DNA of 64,000 bases, from positions 1,054,001 through 1,118,000 of the forward strand of contig NC_092406.1 in the NCBI RefSeq assembly GCF_009017415.1. The letters run 5' to 3'. Shown here one piece after another: positions 12,031 through 24,028 of the stretch. Numbering within the stretch: the first letter of the stretch is position 1; every line of letters starts with the position of its first letter. Source of the DNA: Aspergillus flavus. Taxonomy: Eukaryota > Ascomycota > Eurotiomycetes > Eurotiales > Aspergillaceae. The notes under the pieces were generated by a model. The model did no database searches, was not told where the DNA came from, and saw only the letters and a program-made list of their open reading frames with translations. A program made the translations under genes and the position numbers.

Positions 12031-13850
12031 TCAACGAGTCCAGGAAGCAACAATCTCGTCAAAGTCTCTTGTCGCCATACTCTTCACATCTCGATCCCCC
12101 TCGGTAATTTCCCTCCTCAAGCGACAGGCTACATTAAGGTTGATGGAAAACCTTTTGCACTTTACCCGTTGTTTCGAGAATTTCGCCCTTAAGAAAAGTA
12201 CTGTGAGCGATCTCATTTTTGTGTGCAACCGGATGAACTGACCAGATATTCAACGCCCCGTTGATCATAGAGCTGAGAGAAGTTAGAGACCGTTTCAGCA
12301 ATTTCAATTTGAATTATTACACTTACATCGCCTCTTCCCTGCGGCCCATGCGGGAAAAGTGCTCGGCAATCTTATGGGCGACACTTGCAGTGTAGAAATC
12401 TTTTTAACCAACCGTCGCGCGCATGTGGTCCCACGCTCTGGAGTGGAATTCAAAGCTTTGATCCCATTGAATTTGTGCCACACGGAGATTACCGAGAACA
12501 TAAAGAATCAGCCCAGTCCGGACAGATTTCTCGTTCATTCTTGCCTAGCGCCTCTTCTCTGCCGGCTAGGCTGTCCAGTATGAGCGTGTTGCACTCTTCA
12601 AGCTTACTCTGTGCGACAAGAGCCCAACCCAGATTAGCCTCATCTGATCGGGGAATTTAGTTTCTGAGAGCCTTGCGGATCCGCAGCGCCTCTTTGAGGT
12701 CGGCTTCGCCTTCTTTGTACCGGCCATCCTGCGTGCGTGAGATCCCTCATTCTTCGTAGGCGAGGTACAATCTCTCACCCACAGTTCCCAGCTCGTTGCA
12801 GATACTGGAAACCAAGTCAAGGGAAAGTTCTTTAAAGATACGGCTGCCATTGAAGTCGTTCGTGTCCATCGCAATAGACCCTAAGCAGAAGTAGATATCT
12901 GCAAGCAGCGAATCTCGATCTGGGTGTGCTGACGACTCGCAAATACCGCGAGCAGTTTCGAAGAAGCCATCGAAATGCTTTGTTCGTCCCCTCCCCCTTT
13001 GGTACCTGGTAATATTAGACAATAGACAACGAAGAGCTCTCAGTTTTGTACACACACCATGCAGCCTCAGTCGGTAATTTTGCAAAAAGTAAACTGGTAG
13101 CCTCTGAGGGATTTTGAATCGCTGACCAGAGCTGATATACCCTTAAGAACGTGGGGGTAAATCGTTGCACAAAGGGCCATCTTCCAACGCTCAATCTCCC
13201 GCCACCTGATCTGGGCTGGAGTAACTGTGGCTCTTTTGATGGCTTCGGCATAGCCGATAGCCATCTCGTCCAAAGGATTCGTATGACTTGGTCGCACATC
13301 AACTGTTTTCTTGTAGCGTCCATTTTTGCCAAAATTACATCTTGTACAATGCGGTGGATTAATATTTGCTGGTTTTGCTTATCCACTTGTATTAGAGATG
13401 ACTACAGAAGATCAGTTCGGGCCTCAATATAATTGCTCCTATTGGATTGTGTCTCCCCTGAGATCAACTCCAGCGATGCTTCCATCAATAAATCTTCTCC
13501 AATGAGGTCTGGATCAAGAAATGAAATCAGCTCTAGCAACTGCCTAGCTTGAAGCTTTAGCTTTTCAAATGCCTAGACAGTAGATAGAGTATGGCTATAT
13601 GTAGCTAAATTTGTATCGAACTTCGTCTCGTATAAACCAGCGTGTTCTTTACGATCTGCATAAAGTTCGAAGAACTGAGACAAGGTGAGATCCTGTCGAC
13701 GGATAATCCCTGCCAGCTGGGAGATAGTCAGAGGGAACCCACCAAGGGTACTGAGTAAAAATACACTGGTGGTTGGCCGCAAAATCACAAAGATCCGTAT
13801 CTCCTTCGTCATAGCTAGGCACCCAATTTTGGCCATCTGAACTTTCGCTG
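12031..13850 (-). pseudogene. NB-ARC/TPR (STAND, NLR-like) gene remnant
   Basis: Minus-strand pieces occur in the order expected of a fungal NB-ARC-TPR protein. First, the end of the nucleotide-binding module (LGGFPLTISQLAGIIRRQDL, about 13760-13690). Next, a winged-helix-like stretch with the IHRIVQD motif (about 13360). Then TPR material around SSAHPDRDSLLADI (about 12940), DLKEALRIRKAL (about 12690), LGNLRVAQIQWDQSF (about 12480) and a C-terminal CRLRREIT...RDVKS segment (about 12100). The frame is interrupted by TAG codons at about 13574 (a TGG in relatives) and about 13400 (a CAG position), a TAA near 12660 and another near 12400, plus frameshifts between 13000 and 13300. No P-loop is visible upstream, so the 5' half is lost. 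Such proteins are thought to be NLR-like recognition receptors; this copy cannot be functional. Confidence 0.8.
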
Positions 13851-15601
13851 CCAGACACATGCACATAGCAGATATCACGTTCATTTAGTGGACTGCCATA
13901 CTGTCCCCAAGTAGAACATGCGAGAAAGAGTGAAAGCCACAAAAGCCAAGCTGTAGTGAGAAACATATTCGTGGATAGTAAAAGATAGAAAGTTGATGCA
14001 ATATGTTGGAAAGACTGTCAGCATTTGTCTTTAAAGGTAAATGACTCGAGTGAGCATGGGAACTGAAGAAGGGGGAATAAAGTATCTATATATCCTTAAA
14101 CGAGAATATGTGAATAAGGAGCAAATCCAACACAGGGCTATAGAGTGATAAGTCAGACGATCTAGCTAAGTATCTTACTGTTGTGATTTCAAATTAACTA
14201 GTAGACAAGAGCAGCCATGATATCATAGCTGAAAGATCTGCGAGGCTTTTTAGCTGGAGTCTATCTTAGCCACCAATGAATTCATCAATCAAAGTATTTA
14301 TATTCATGTATGACCTTGCACTATCGATTTCCAATTCTACGTACAAGGATATGATCGCCAATTTCAATCGCAGCCAGGGACGGATCTGCATTTCCAGATT
14401 CGGAAGCTTGCCCTTCACTCCCTACCCCGGCGCTTTCCACACTCCAGTTATTCGGACATGAAATAAGTTTAACCCGATGAATAAATCATAGAATGCTATG
14501 GAAGATGATGCTTACTATATGATTCTACTATTCCGCCCTTTGGGTGGCTTCCAACCAATGCAGCAGAAAAAGCAAACATCGGTAATGGGCATATTCTAGA
14601 CCAGATTCTATGCATACAGCTATCTCCTTGCAGATGCAGGAAATGGCACAGTAAAGCACGGCCGACATCATATTATTGGTTGCCCGTACTTCCAACTCTG
14701 TCTCCAAGAGCCGAATGGGATTCTCCAATGTAAAAGTCCCTAGTAAATAAAAGAAAAGGCGCACAAAGAGACCTGAGTATAGCAGGCGCCAGTATAATTA
14801 GCCTATGAGACATTTTCGGCATATATTGACGATTACGGGAGAACGTACCTTTCTATCACTGTATTCAAGTGTGTCACAGAAGGCTACAGAGAGAATCAAA
14901 AAGCTCCAGGCTAAATGAAGGTAGCTCACGCAAAAGCAGTTGAAAATCATCCATCATAGCGAGGAGCTTCATATGGAACTTAGTCAAATAGAATATTGAG
15001 GACTTAGTCTCTTCAAAACCCCCGATCTATTACGAACTACGAGATATAGGAGCTATGTGATATCATTAATCCACCTTTTATTGACTGAAAATTGGTGTAG
15101 CATGTGCGATGGTTTGTATGTATGAGCATATATTAGGCAGCTCCTCTAATCCACGCCGCCTCGCAAAAGGTTGGGGATGAACAGGAGCTCGCTGTAGTAC
15201 CATCTAGGGTGATGCTGACTTTTGCAATAACACATAGTACAAACATGCGAGCAATGAGCACAAGATTAAGGCTTGGAAGCCCCCGGAGTGCACAGTGAGA
15301 TGGAAGCGCTGTCACGTTGCTAGAGCATGTAATGGGGTATGCTTGTAGGATATGCAAGAAAGGTGCAGGTTAGCAAGGTGCGAAGCCTTACTGATGAGTA
15401 GCTCATTTCTCAATCAAGAGAAAGAGAGTCAACTGTCGAAGTTACGTAGTATTCTTGTCTCAGATTCTGTTAAGCAATATTGTTCATCCATGCGCTTATT
15501 TGGCTTTCCATAGCGTCTCTCTGGTTGAAGTCATCACTGGGACCCATTGCGATTGAAGATCCTTTTTCCCTGTCGGTGTTACTCTCTGAAGCTCCCTCTG
15601 A
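13851..15601. other. Intergenic, 1.75 kb
   Basis: AT-rich sequence without a convincing gene. A frame at 13966 (-) begins with a hydrophobic, signal-peptide-like stretch but then overlaps the NB-ARC remnant in another frame, so I do not call it. Confidence 0.45.
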
Positions 15602-15796
15602 TCAATCGCTGGATTCGCACCCATCTAGCCACTCATCATCGTGAATGGGTTCGGTGGGCCTTCCTTCGCGATTCGTTAGCACCCATCGAAACACTTCCAT
15701 TGACGCCTCCGCAAGGTCATGCCAATATGCGCGAGCCTTGTCCAATGCATTCTTCACCTGTTGCGCAGTAGGTTTCAGTTGGTCTATCTTGGACAT
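15602..15796 (-). CDS. Possible small protein, 64 residues
   Basis: A single ATG-started frame encoding an acidic, helix-prone 64-residue protein (motif TAQQVKNALDKAR, ending DDEWLDGCESSD). It has no signal peptide, no cysteine pattern and no domain I recognise. Composition looks protein-like rather than random, but there is no supporting splice structure. Treat as tentative. Confidence 0.35.
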   Translation of the reverse strand: MSKIDQLKPTAQQVKNALDKARAYWHDLAEASMEVFRWVLTNREGRPTEPIHDDEWLDGCESSD

Positions 15797-16260
15797 TTTG
15801 CTGAATAGTACTGTGTTTATTCTCGATGATTGGGCTAGGTGACTCGTTGAAGTTGAGGTAGAAGGATTCTCTTATTTTGGGGGGTGTGGCCTAAAGATAT
15901 AAAGCAAGGGCTTCTAATTAACCCTTGACCACTGGGGGCGGTGAGTTCGTTGCGCCGTACTGTTGATATGGAATAATGTACAATATAGTGCATAGAACCA
16001 CAGCCAGCATATTTTTGCTTAGATATATGGAAATGTCATACAAGTTGATAGTATAACCAATTTTAGTAGTATGTTGTAAGAGATAATCCCTGCATCTTTA
16101 GTAGAGGAAAGCACAGGAGCAGAAAGAGGGGAGAAAAGAGCACTAAATCTTACCTAATTCAGGCCCGCTTCGGCTTTCGGCCTCAACCTCCTGGCAACAA
16201 CAATTGTTCGTATTCCCGATACCCTCCCAACTACTGACCAAGTCCGATGTCTCGCCAAAA
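15797..16260. promoter_or_regulatory. Divergent upstream region before the Zn2Cys6 regulator
   Basis: This 0.46 kb lies between the possible small gene (-) and the Zn2Cys6 gene starting at 16261 (+). It has AT-rich stretches but no individual site I can support. Confidence 0.4.
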
Positions 16261-18519
16261 ATGAGGACTACATTGGCTTGCCAATGGTGTCGGTAGGTCT
16301 CATACCTTGTCAGTACATCTGTCATTGGGTCCTTTGTGCCTTGACGGTCCTGTCACGTTCACCTAACGCTAACTTGGCCTAGGAGGTCAAAGATCAAGTG
16401 CCACCACGATGGTACTCCACCTTGCAAATCATGTAGAGTCCATCCGGGTAGGGAATGTAGCCTGAGTACTCCTGTCATACGTAGGAAGAGGAACACTCCG
16501 TCTCGTCCCCCAGCAAACACGGCTCGTGCAAATCGTGTATCAAAGCCTGTTATAGGGGAAGCATCAGCCTCCCGAAGAACAGAGAAGAGAAACACTAGCT
16601 TGCAAATTCGACAATCACCACCGGCTTTTTCAACGCCTAGTGCAATTTCTGAAGCGGAACGCATTGACGAAAGGCAGAGCAATGCCTTACCACAACAACT
16701 GAAAATAATATTCTTACCCGAGAACGCTCTAGAAAATGTGGAACGGAAATTGGTCATTCGGGCCAGCCGAGTATTTGTCCAGCAGTTCCCTGAATTCGGA
16801 TTTGTACATAAGCCGACGTTCTTTGAATACGGCCTGCAGGACGGGGTGCCTGCCATAAAGTTCTGCGCGATCATGGCTCTATGTGCACGATATATTCCCG
16901 AACTGGTGGATCAATATAGCAGTCCATATCTAGCGTCTGAACATTTCGCCGATGTTGTGCGTGAGAATATCATGAGTTACATGGCACAACATTCTGGGAT
17001 CGACGCTGTGCATGCATTGATTTTGCTCAGCTTGTACGACTGGGGCGAGGGTAATGGTTTTCAGGCATGGGTATATACAGGTGTGTGATGCAGACTTTGA
17101 AAATGCTGAGTGGATCTGATTTGACGTCTAGGTATGGCCACGAGAATGGCACAGGGTATTTACTTGCAGACGAAGACAAACACAAAGGATGCCTCATGTA
17201 TAAACTTCACCAAGCATGAAACAATTATTAGGACAGTCTGGGCTTGTTTCGTGCTTGACTGTATCCTGCGTTGCGGAAGATATGGTTCACAACGTGCTGA
17301 AATCGAGGTGCCCGATATTCCACTGCCAATGGGCGAGGATGATTTCGAATTTGGATCCCAGTCAACCCTGACACCTCACTTCCTAGTACACTCGGGAACA
17401 AATACGTCGATTAAGGTTATGGGCAGCGATGGAAAGATAAATGGACCCCAGCAAATCCTTTCCTTGATAGTCAAGGGATTTAGCATCTTCTCTACCTTGT
17501 CTACGTGGATCTGTAGGGGTGGTAGGAGATACCCGTCCCCTGATTCTATAGAGCCTCCCTGGAAGCATACATCTTTTTGGAGCCGCTCTATGACGACGGT
17601 GGAGGCCTGGAGAGGGACCCATTCATCTAGGTTGGTCTACTCGAGGTCTGGTGGACAAATGCAGGCGCACATACTACACAACCAAGTCGAAGGCTTCGCA
17701 CTATTGAACCTGCTCTATTATATGAGTGTCTTCTTTTTACATCGCGAATACACCCCTTTCTTCCCACACAGAGTATCACGCCCATGTGGCCCGATTGACC
17801 CTCCACTTTTGGAGGAGGCACCTCCTCATGACTGGTGGCATCACAGTGCACAGAAACTCTTCGAAGCTGCTTCGATTATTATACAGCTGATGCAAGATCT
17901 TGAAACACGGGATGTGCAGTTTCAGACCCCATTCACGGCCTTCTGTATGTTCAGTGCTGCCAGCGCAGTTTTATATGCGGACACCTGGCCTTACATGGCA
18001 CCGGGACTCGAGAATGCGAAGGAGAAGTATACATGGAGTCTCGATTGGCTCAGGACTGCGAGTGAAAAGTGGAAGATTGCAAAATGCTGGTGTGAAATAT
18101 TGGGCGAGCTTTCGGGAATCTTCACACGCCTCAAAACAGATGGACATGACTTCCCACATCTTGGACGGGAGGAGTTCCAAGACCTCCATGATAATTTGCA
18201 CCGTCTTGCGGAACCAGAATCTACAACTGTGAATGCTCTGGCTGTTCTATCACAAGGAGCACCCCTCGACTTTATAGGAGCAGCTTGTCAATCCCGCCTT
18301 GAGGATACAGATGCTGGGAACTCGGGACTACAGTCTTTAGTTACTAGTGACACAGATCGACTCCATGAAGTACACAATGCTACCTCAGAACAAAATCAAG
18401 CCAACCTTCTGGTCTCAAATGACGACCCGCAGCGCATGAATGATGACACCGGGATTGACACAGATTTCCTTATGGCAATGCTGTCCGATCCTTCCGGAAA
18501 CTGGTCGCATGTACTTTAA
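16261..18519 (+). CDS. Zn2Cys6 transcription factor with fungal-specific TF domain
   Basis: Predicted 705 residues from exons 16261-16292, 16383-17080 and 17132-18519 (introns 90 and 51 bp). The first exon is only 32 nt and carries the first two cysteines (ACQWCR); intron 1 splits the cluster. After splicing the pattern is C7-X2-C10-X6-C17-X7-C25-X2-C28-X7-C36, a complete Zn2Cys6 binuclear cluster for DNA binding, followed by a basic linker (IRRKR, SRRTEKR). The middle region (about 170-480) matches the fungal-specific TF domain, with FVHKPTFFEY, LCARYIPEL, SLYDWGEGNG and RMAQGIYL before and after intron 2. The C-terminus is acidic and low in structure, as in activation regions. It is presumably a nuclear regulator of a pathway; the nearest downstream gene on the same strand is the aminotransferase at 19053. 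Confidence 0.9.
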
Positions 18520-19052
18520 TGTTCTTCATACAGTATTCTAGAACCTGTGCACCGACTTTTCAACTACTAAGCTTCTCTTCTGTCTTGAATCAGCCGGAAA
18601 GATCTATACACTGTCAGAATGGAACCGTTTCCCCATGAAACCTGCAGCCTCCGACTTAGGGTTTGAAGTAGCTGGCTGCATGCATTCCCTAGATATAGAA
18701 TTCCTCTCTTTTGTTTACCATCATTCAAGCGTTATTAATGTGAAATGTCGCTTTATGATCTCTTCTAAAATATATACCGTGTCCTAGACGATAACGTGCG
18801 GGGTAAGATAGCGAAATGTGACCGGTCTCTATAAACCCGAAATGCGAAATGCGAGACCCGAAAGTATTTTTCGGATGTGGCGTTCAACCATGATGGCTAC
18901 ATTTAATTCAGTATTTAGTTAATTACATCTACCACAGCAAATATATTCAGAGAACATCTAAATACATACCGACCCCAAGGCGGCCACTCTGATTTCACGT
19001 TGTAGTCTAAAGACCGAACAGCGACTAGTTCCCCCGCTCATACATTCCCACG
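18520..19052. promoter_or_regulatory. Region between regulator and aminotransferase genes
   Basis: This 0.53 kb holds the 3' end of the Zn2Cys6 gene and the promoter of the aminotransferase gene. A short direct repeat (CGAAATG twice, about 18837-18853) is visible. No other site is supported. Confidence 0.4.
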
Positions 19053-20496
19053 ATGACCGCATCCTCGGAGGCTTCCAAATGTGCCCTAGAAGAGGCACAA
19101 AGGCTGCTTATCAGCGCAGAGAAAGCCTTTATCGAACACAACCCCAAATCCAAAGCTCAGCATAAAGTGGCCAGTGAAGTGTTACCAGGTGGCAACACTC
19201 GCTCAATACTCCACACCGATCCTTTCCCAATCTGCATGGAGCGTGGCGAAGGCATTAAGTTGGTAGATGTGGATGGACACGAGTACGTATCTGTATTCCT
19301 TTCATCATTTTGAAGCTAATATATCCATATTCAGATATCTGGATCTGGTCGGAGAAATGACAGCTGGTCTATTCGGCCATACAAATCCGATTATCAGAGA
19401 CACCATCATATCCACGGTTTCCAAAACAGGCCTCGATCTGGGCGCAACGACTAGGGCAGAGTCTCTGTTTGCAAAAGCGATTTGTCAGCGAATCACATCC
19501 ATAGAACAATTACGTTTCTGCAACTCCGGTACAGAAGCAAATCTCCATGCGCTGAGTATCGCCCGCGGTGCGACGGGGAGATCCAAAGTCATTGTGTTCG
19601 AGGGCGGCTATCATGGCGGAGTTCTCACCTTTGCACACGGCGTTGCTGAGAACAATGTCGATAAAGAAGATTGGATTATCGGTAAATACAATGATGTGGA
19701 AGGGACTCGCAAGCTCATTTCTGAAAACAAAGGTATAGCTGCAGCCGTGCTTGTGGAGGGCATGCAAGGCGCAGGAGGGTGTATACCGGGCACTGCTGAA
19801 TTCCTGCACACGATTCAGAACGAGACCAGGGCGAACGGGATGATATTTATTCTCGATGAGGTTATGACATCCCGGCTTGCGCCGGGCGGACTTCAATCTG
19901 TTATCCGAAATCCCTACGATGGCGCACCGTTGAAGCCTGATATGACCACTTTAGGAAAGTGGATTGCCGGAGGAATGACTATCGGTGCCTTTGGTGGTCG
20001 TAAGGATCTACTCGCCGCGTATGACCCACGGCCTTCGTCGGGCTCATCAGAGAGGAAGATTCAGATTAGCCATTCTGGAACTTTCAATAATAATACCCTG
20101 GCTATGAACGTTGGGTTGGCTGCGCTTGAGCGTGTCTTTACGCCTGAGGCTTGCATGGAACTCAACAAGATTGGGGATTGGTTCCATCGGGGCTTAGAAG
20201 AGCGCTGCCAAGGTACTAAAATGACCGTCACTGGGATAGGCGCAGTGTGTAACATTCACTTTACGTCGAACGTTGGCAATGCCGGAATCACCTCTGTGGA
20301 TGATTTGGCAACAGAGTCGAATGGGGTTGAACCAATTTTGAAAGACTTGTTCTGGTATTATGCCATCCGTCACGGCTACTGGATAGCCAGACGTGGCATG
20401 TTGAGCTTGATCTTAGGAACTAGCAAAGGGGATCTCCAAGGCTTTCTTGATGTGGTGGAGGGCTTTGTCCGAGAGCATCGTGAATTTCTTGAGTAA
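19053..20496 (+). CDS. Class III PLP aminotransferase (glutamate-1-semialdehyde aminomutase-like)
   Basis: Predicted 463 residues from exons 19053-19282 and 19335-20496; the 52-bp intron has donor GTACGT and splits a Glu codon. The order of motifs follows glutamate-1-semialdehyde 2,1-aminomutase relatives: LPGGNTRS near residue 48, DGHEYLDLVGEMTAG at the intron, NSGTEAN, the FEGGYHG loop, the PLP-binding Asp in FILDEVM (about 251) and the Schiff-base Lys in TLGKWIAGG (about 285), then SGTFNNN. All key cofactor residues are present, so it should be active. Fungi do not use the C5 tetrapyrrole route, so a role in amino-acid or secondary metabolism is more likely than aminolevulinate synthesis. 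It lies 0.5 kb downstream of a Zn2Cys6 regulator on the same strand, which might control it. Confidence 0.92.
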
Positions 20497-21097
20497 TACC
20501 TAAGAAGCTTGGACGTTTGATCTTTGCCATGTCCAGTATCCTGTTTCAAACCGGCATCCTCCATAGGTCTTGATTTTGGTACCAATGATATCTACTGTAA
20601 GGATTGAATCAATTGATCGTCTCGGATGAATGTTTCACCATTAATCACTATATATAGTAGCAGGGCTACTGCATTGAATATTGTAGAGTTAGGGTTGCAC
20701 ATGTATTACCCTTGCTTATCCTGTAGTGTATGTGCTATACTCCTTCTATGTGATTATAATGAGAAATTCATTTACGCCCGATTTCACATCCGTTATCTAA
20801 GACTACCCCTCCATTTGCCGGTGAAGCACCAGAACGAAGGTTAACTTGAGTAAAACGAAAATACAAAGGATAATATGACCCTAGCGTTTGGGACTTCCCG
20901 TTTGGGATCCATTAAGATATCTCATTACTATCCACCTAAGAGATGGTGTACGCTCCTACTTTATACTTCACAAGAAACTCATCACTTACCATCTCACTAA
21001 CAACACACAAACACCCAAGCTACACAGAAGGTTATAGTAAGACAATGTCCCTATACCACCCAAAGGAAGCGCCAGCTAACATATCCCAGCCACCATA
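20497..21097. other. Intergenic, 0.6 kb
   Basis: This is the 3' flank of the aminotransferase gene. Only short frames occur and I see nothing further. Confidence 0.45.
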
Positions 21098-21352
21098 ATG
21101 TGCACAAACAAATACACAAAATACAACTGCTGCAATCGCCTGCTCACAGACGTGATACTCTGCACCAATCGCCCTTTCTGCTCCCGCTCCGAAGATTGGC
21201 GATATCCTTGCCAGTCTGAATGTCCTCGTTGCTACATATTATTATCGGCATCATCTTCCCGGGTCTCTGTTAATCCTTGGAGTCATGAGGAACGGACCTT
21301 TGTTGAGATTCTGAGAGAAGCCAGGATTTCTTCCAGATGGTATGGGTCCTGA
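21098..21352 (+). CDS. Possible small Cys-rich protein, 84 residues
   Basis: ATG-started single frame. The first 45 residues contain eight cysteines (MC, NCC, LC, FC, PC, EC, RC) and begin MCTNKYTKYNC, a style seen in small uncharacterised fungal proteins that start with Met-Cys and a Tyr-X-Cys. The rest is polar and has no cysteine. There is no signal peptide, so it would not be a typical secreted effector. No intron is evident. I call it tentatively from composition only. Confidence 0.4.
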   Translation: MCTNKYTKYNCCNRLLTDVILCTNRPFCSRSEDWRYPCQSECPRCYILLSASSSRVSVNPWSHEERTFVEILREARISSRWYGS

Positions 21353-24028
21353 GAGGTGGTTTTGATATGTGGCTATTACTGCGTACAATGATATTATCGT
21401 TTAGTGTCTCGTGACGATATTCATGATAGTGACTGTGATATTCCTAGGACACCGCAAGGTTGTCTAATACATAGGCTTACAATGTGATAGAGGTCGTAGC
21501 GGTGGACTTTGGTATTATAATCCGAATTGGTATATTATCTTTTAGAAGGTAGTAATGTACATAGAAGTGTATCCCCATATTACTGATTATAACCGAGGTC
21601 ATCCATCGCATGAAGGCTATGGCCATGACCGTAGCATCCAGCTACGATGTCATCATGAAGCCGGGTAATTTTGAAACTACGTAGGTAAACATAAAATCAA
21701 CTCGCTGCGATATATTTCAGAACAGCTCCACTTAAGTCGTGCCAGAAACGGAATTACGTCGAGCAGCGGCTTGCATCTAACAGAGGAGATGCGAAGCGAA
21801 AGGACATAGAGCGCAAGTTGCTTGTGCAGAAAATTGAGGCCGACAACAGCAAGCTTGGGGACCTCGTGATTTTCTCGGGCGTGCAGCCCAGTATCATTGA
21901 AACGTATCTGCACATAGATGGTAATTCGAATACAACCCAGAAACATTGCAATTCCTGCTCTACAGGATTCTGAAGGAGCCATCAAGCTGCCGTACTAGAA
22001 GTGCATGCACAGTCCTCCCATTTCATTTCAACACCAAGCCCGTGACAGTGCTGCATCTGCAGAACAACCGAGGTAGCCAGTAGCTAGCGCTGCTTGCCAG
22101 CATTCTCCAGGTCTTGCCGAAGAGATTGCCTCATCTCTCAAACCGGAAGATTCGGCACCTCGTGTACCCTCTCAACAATCTCCAGGCCCGTCAAACACAG
22201 CGCTTCATTTATCGGTGGCCCTGGAGGAAATCACCCCATCGATATCGGTACCCCTGAGGGAAAGCGGTAGCAATAGGAGCCCTGGATCCACAGAATGTCA
22301 TGCAAGCAATGTAAGGCAGAAAGACAGGAGTATGTGATGTGTATGGACTCTGTGATGAGTTTCTTGACAGTTACTCAGAAGGCTTATACAGACTAAATGC
22401 TACTATGGCGTTCTCAAGCAATATAAATTCCTGGACTCTTTTGACTAGTTTCTGCACACTCGCTTTATATTTAGAATGAAGGACTTGTAAAAAGGTTTTG
22501 AGTAAGTTTGTGTAGTGTTCAGTTACATTCCGATCTCTCTGCTAGTAGATCTTATGTCTTTGGTTATTGCTGGTGTTAATAGTGTATATAGTCTTTCTGT
22601 CTAAACATGCTTCGCATGGTGCGTGTCTAGTATACTTTGATAGTTCAGTCACTGTCTTAATCTTAGCCTTGGCTACAAACCTTTGTTCGCTTCTTTTTGT
22701 ATATAGTACAAGGTGCTGAGACTCGCTTCCTAACTTTATTTTCTGGGTAGAACGCTCGGACAGCCAAGGAATCTGCATGTCCCTTTTCTGCTGTGAAAGG
22801 TGCAGGTAGAAATTTGGGCGCATTTTCATCTGCTAACCAAAGTCTCGAATGGAAGGATGATATTGGCAATGTTCATGGAATTGCCCCGAAGGAAAAAAAA
22901 AAAGGAAAAAAATAGACGCAGATTCTGAGGCGCTCACTATATGATCTACGATATGCCTTCTGCCGTTTACCTCTACTGACGGAGGGTTGCACTATTTATT
23001 TGCTTCTTCCATCAAACAAAGCATCTCGGGCACGAACAAAGAATCCTGGTTATGGTACTAAAAGTGATTTTATCGGGTCGTGGCAGATAGTCACCGCATG
23101 TGTGTCGGGCAGTCTACTTCAGGCTTTCACAAAGGCGTGGGTATCATTGGTGGTTTCGGGTATCCCCACCAGAATTGCCACGCGAGAGTCCTTAACCTGC
23201 GAAGACCGACCCACGATGGTATCGAGAATGACATCTGCAGTATGTACGGAGATCTCAGTTATTCTTATGTAAGGTATATATAAGACAATACCAAGAGTTA
23301 AATATACTTTAATCTACTCCAAATATACATTCCTCTTAACCGGATGTGCCAGTTTATTGCAATGGATAAATAAAGACAAGAAACCACTCAGATACGTGAA
23401 GGAAATGGATAAATTGTACCACCGTGCTATGAAATGGGTTATGGATGACAGCTTTCATATGAAACCGAATCAGTCACTGGATGCGCTTAAAAGTGAGAAA
23501 GCTTGCGCCAAATATTGTGGTCATTTCGTTGCCGAGTATTAAAAGGCTGCGCCTGGTTTTTGAAGTATACCGGAGAATAGATACTCATTGAATTGGTTGG
23601 TGCAACAGCCGCAGCATTCCTCTACCACTTGAGCAATGTGAAGATTTCAGAGAATTGACATTGCTCCGTTAAGCGAGGCGGGCGATGACAAGATGTAGTG
23701 CAAGGTCCACTCATAACGAAGACTTCTAGGTGCCTACCTATCGTTGTGCACTGCTTTTTTCGGTGAATGCGTACTTAGAAACGTTATACGCTTATTATAG
23801 GACTGGCCTTATCAACTTTATGCCCTTGTAGGACCATCACTCGAAATGACTTTTATTGATACAAACTTCCTATTAATGTAGAGGATATCATATAAACTCC
23901 AGACTCCGAGCCTCCGTATTCACGCAAGGGACATGGGAAAACCTAACCTGGTAGGAAAAACCCTCATCGAGGCCTGCGGACTTTGTCGGATAGAAGCCAA
24001 CCGGTCTTCCCTCCAAAAAAAGCGGGGT
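21353..24028. other. Gene-poor stretch, 2.7 kb
   Basis: No gene can be supported. Two short protein-like segments lie on the plus strand: 23095-23280 (a Gly/His-rich stretch with HQNCHARVL) and 23351-23542 (KEMDKLYHRAMKWVMDD...). They could be neighbouring exons of an unrecognised gene: a GTAAGG donor follows the first and a CCAG acceptor precedes the second. However, no ATG-led 5' part is visible. Minus-strand frames near 22540-22870 are Lys/Arg-rich and unrecognised. Confidence 0.35.

Noticed and set aside
13649..13966. Frame with a signal-peptide-like start
   Set aside because: The hydrophobic start is short and the frame runs through the NB-ARC relic in a wrong frame.
16359..16874. Minus-strand frame of 171 residues
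   Set aside because: It is antisense to exons of the Zn2Cys6 regulator, whose zinc cluster and TF domain are convincing.
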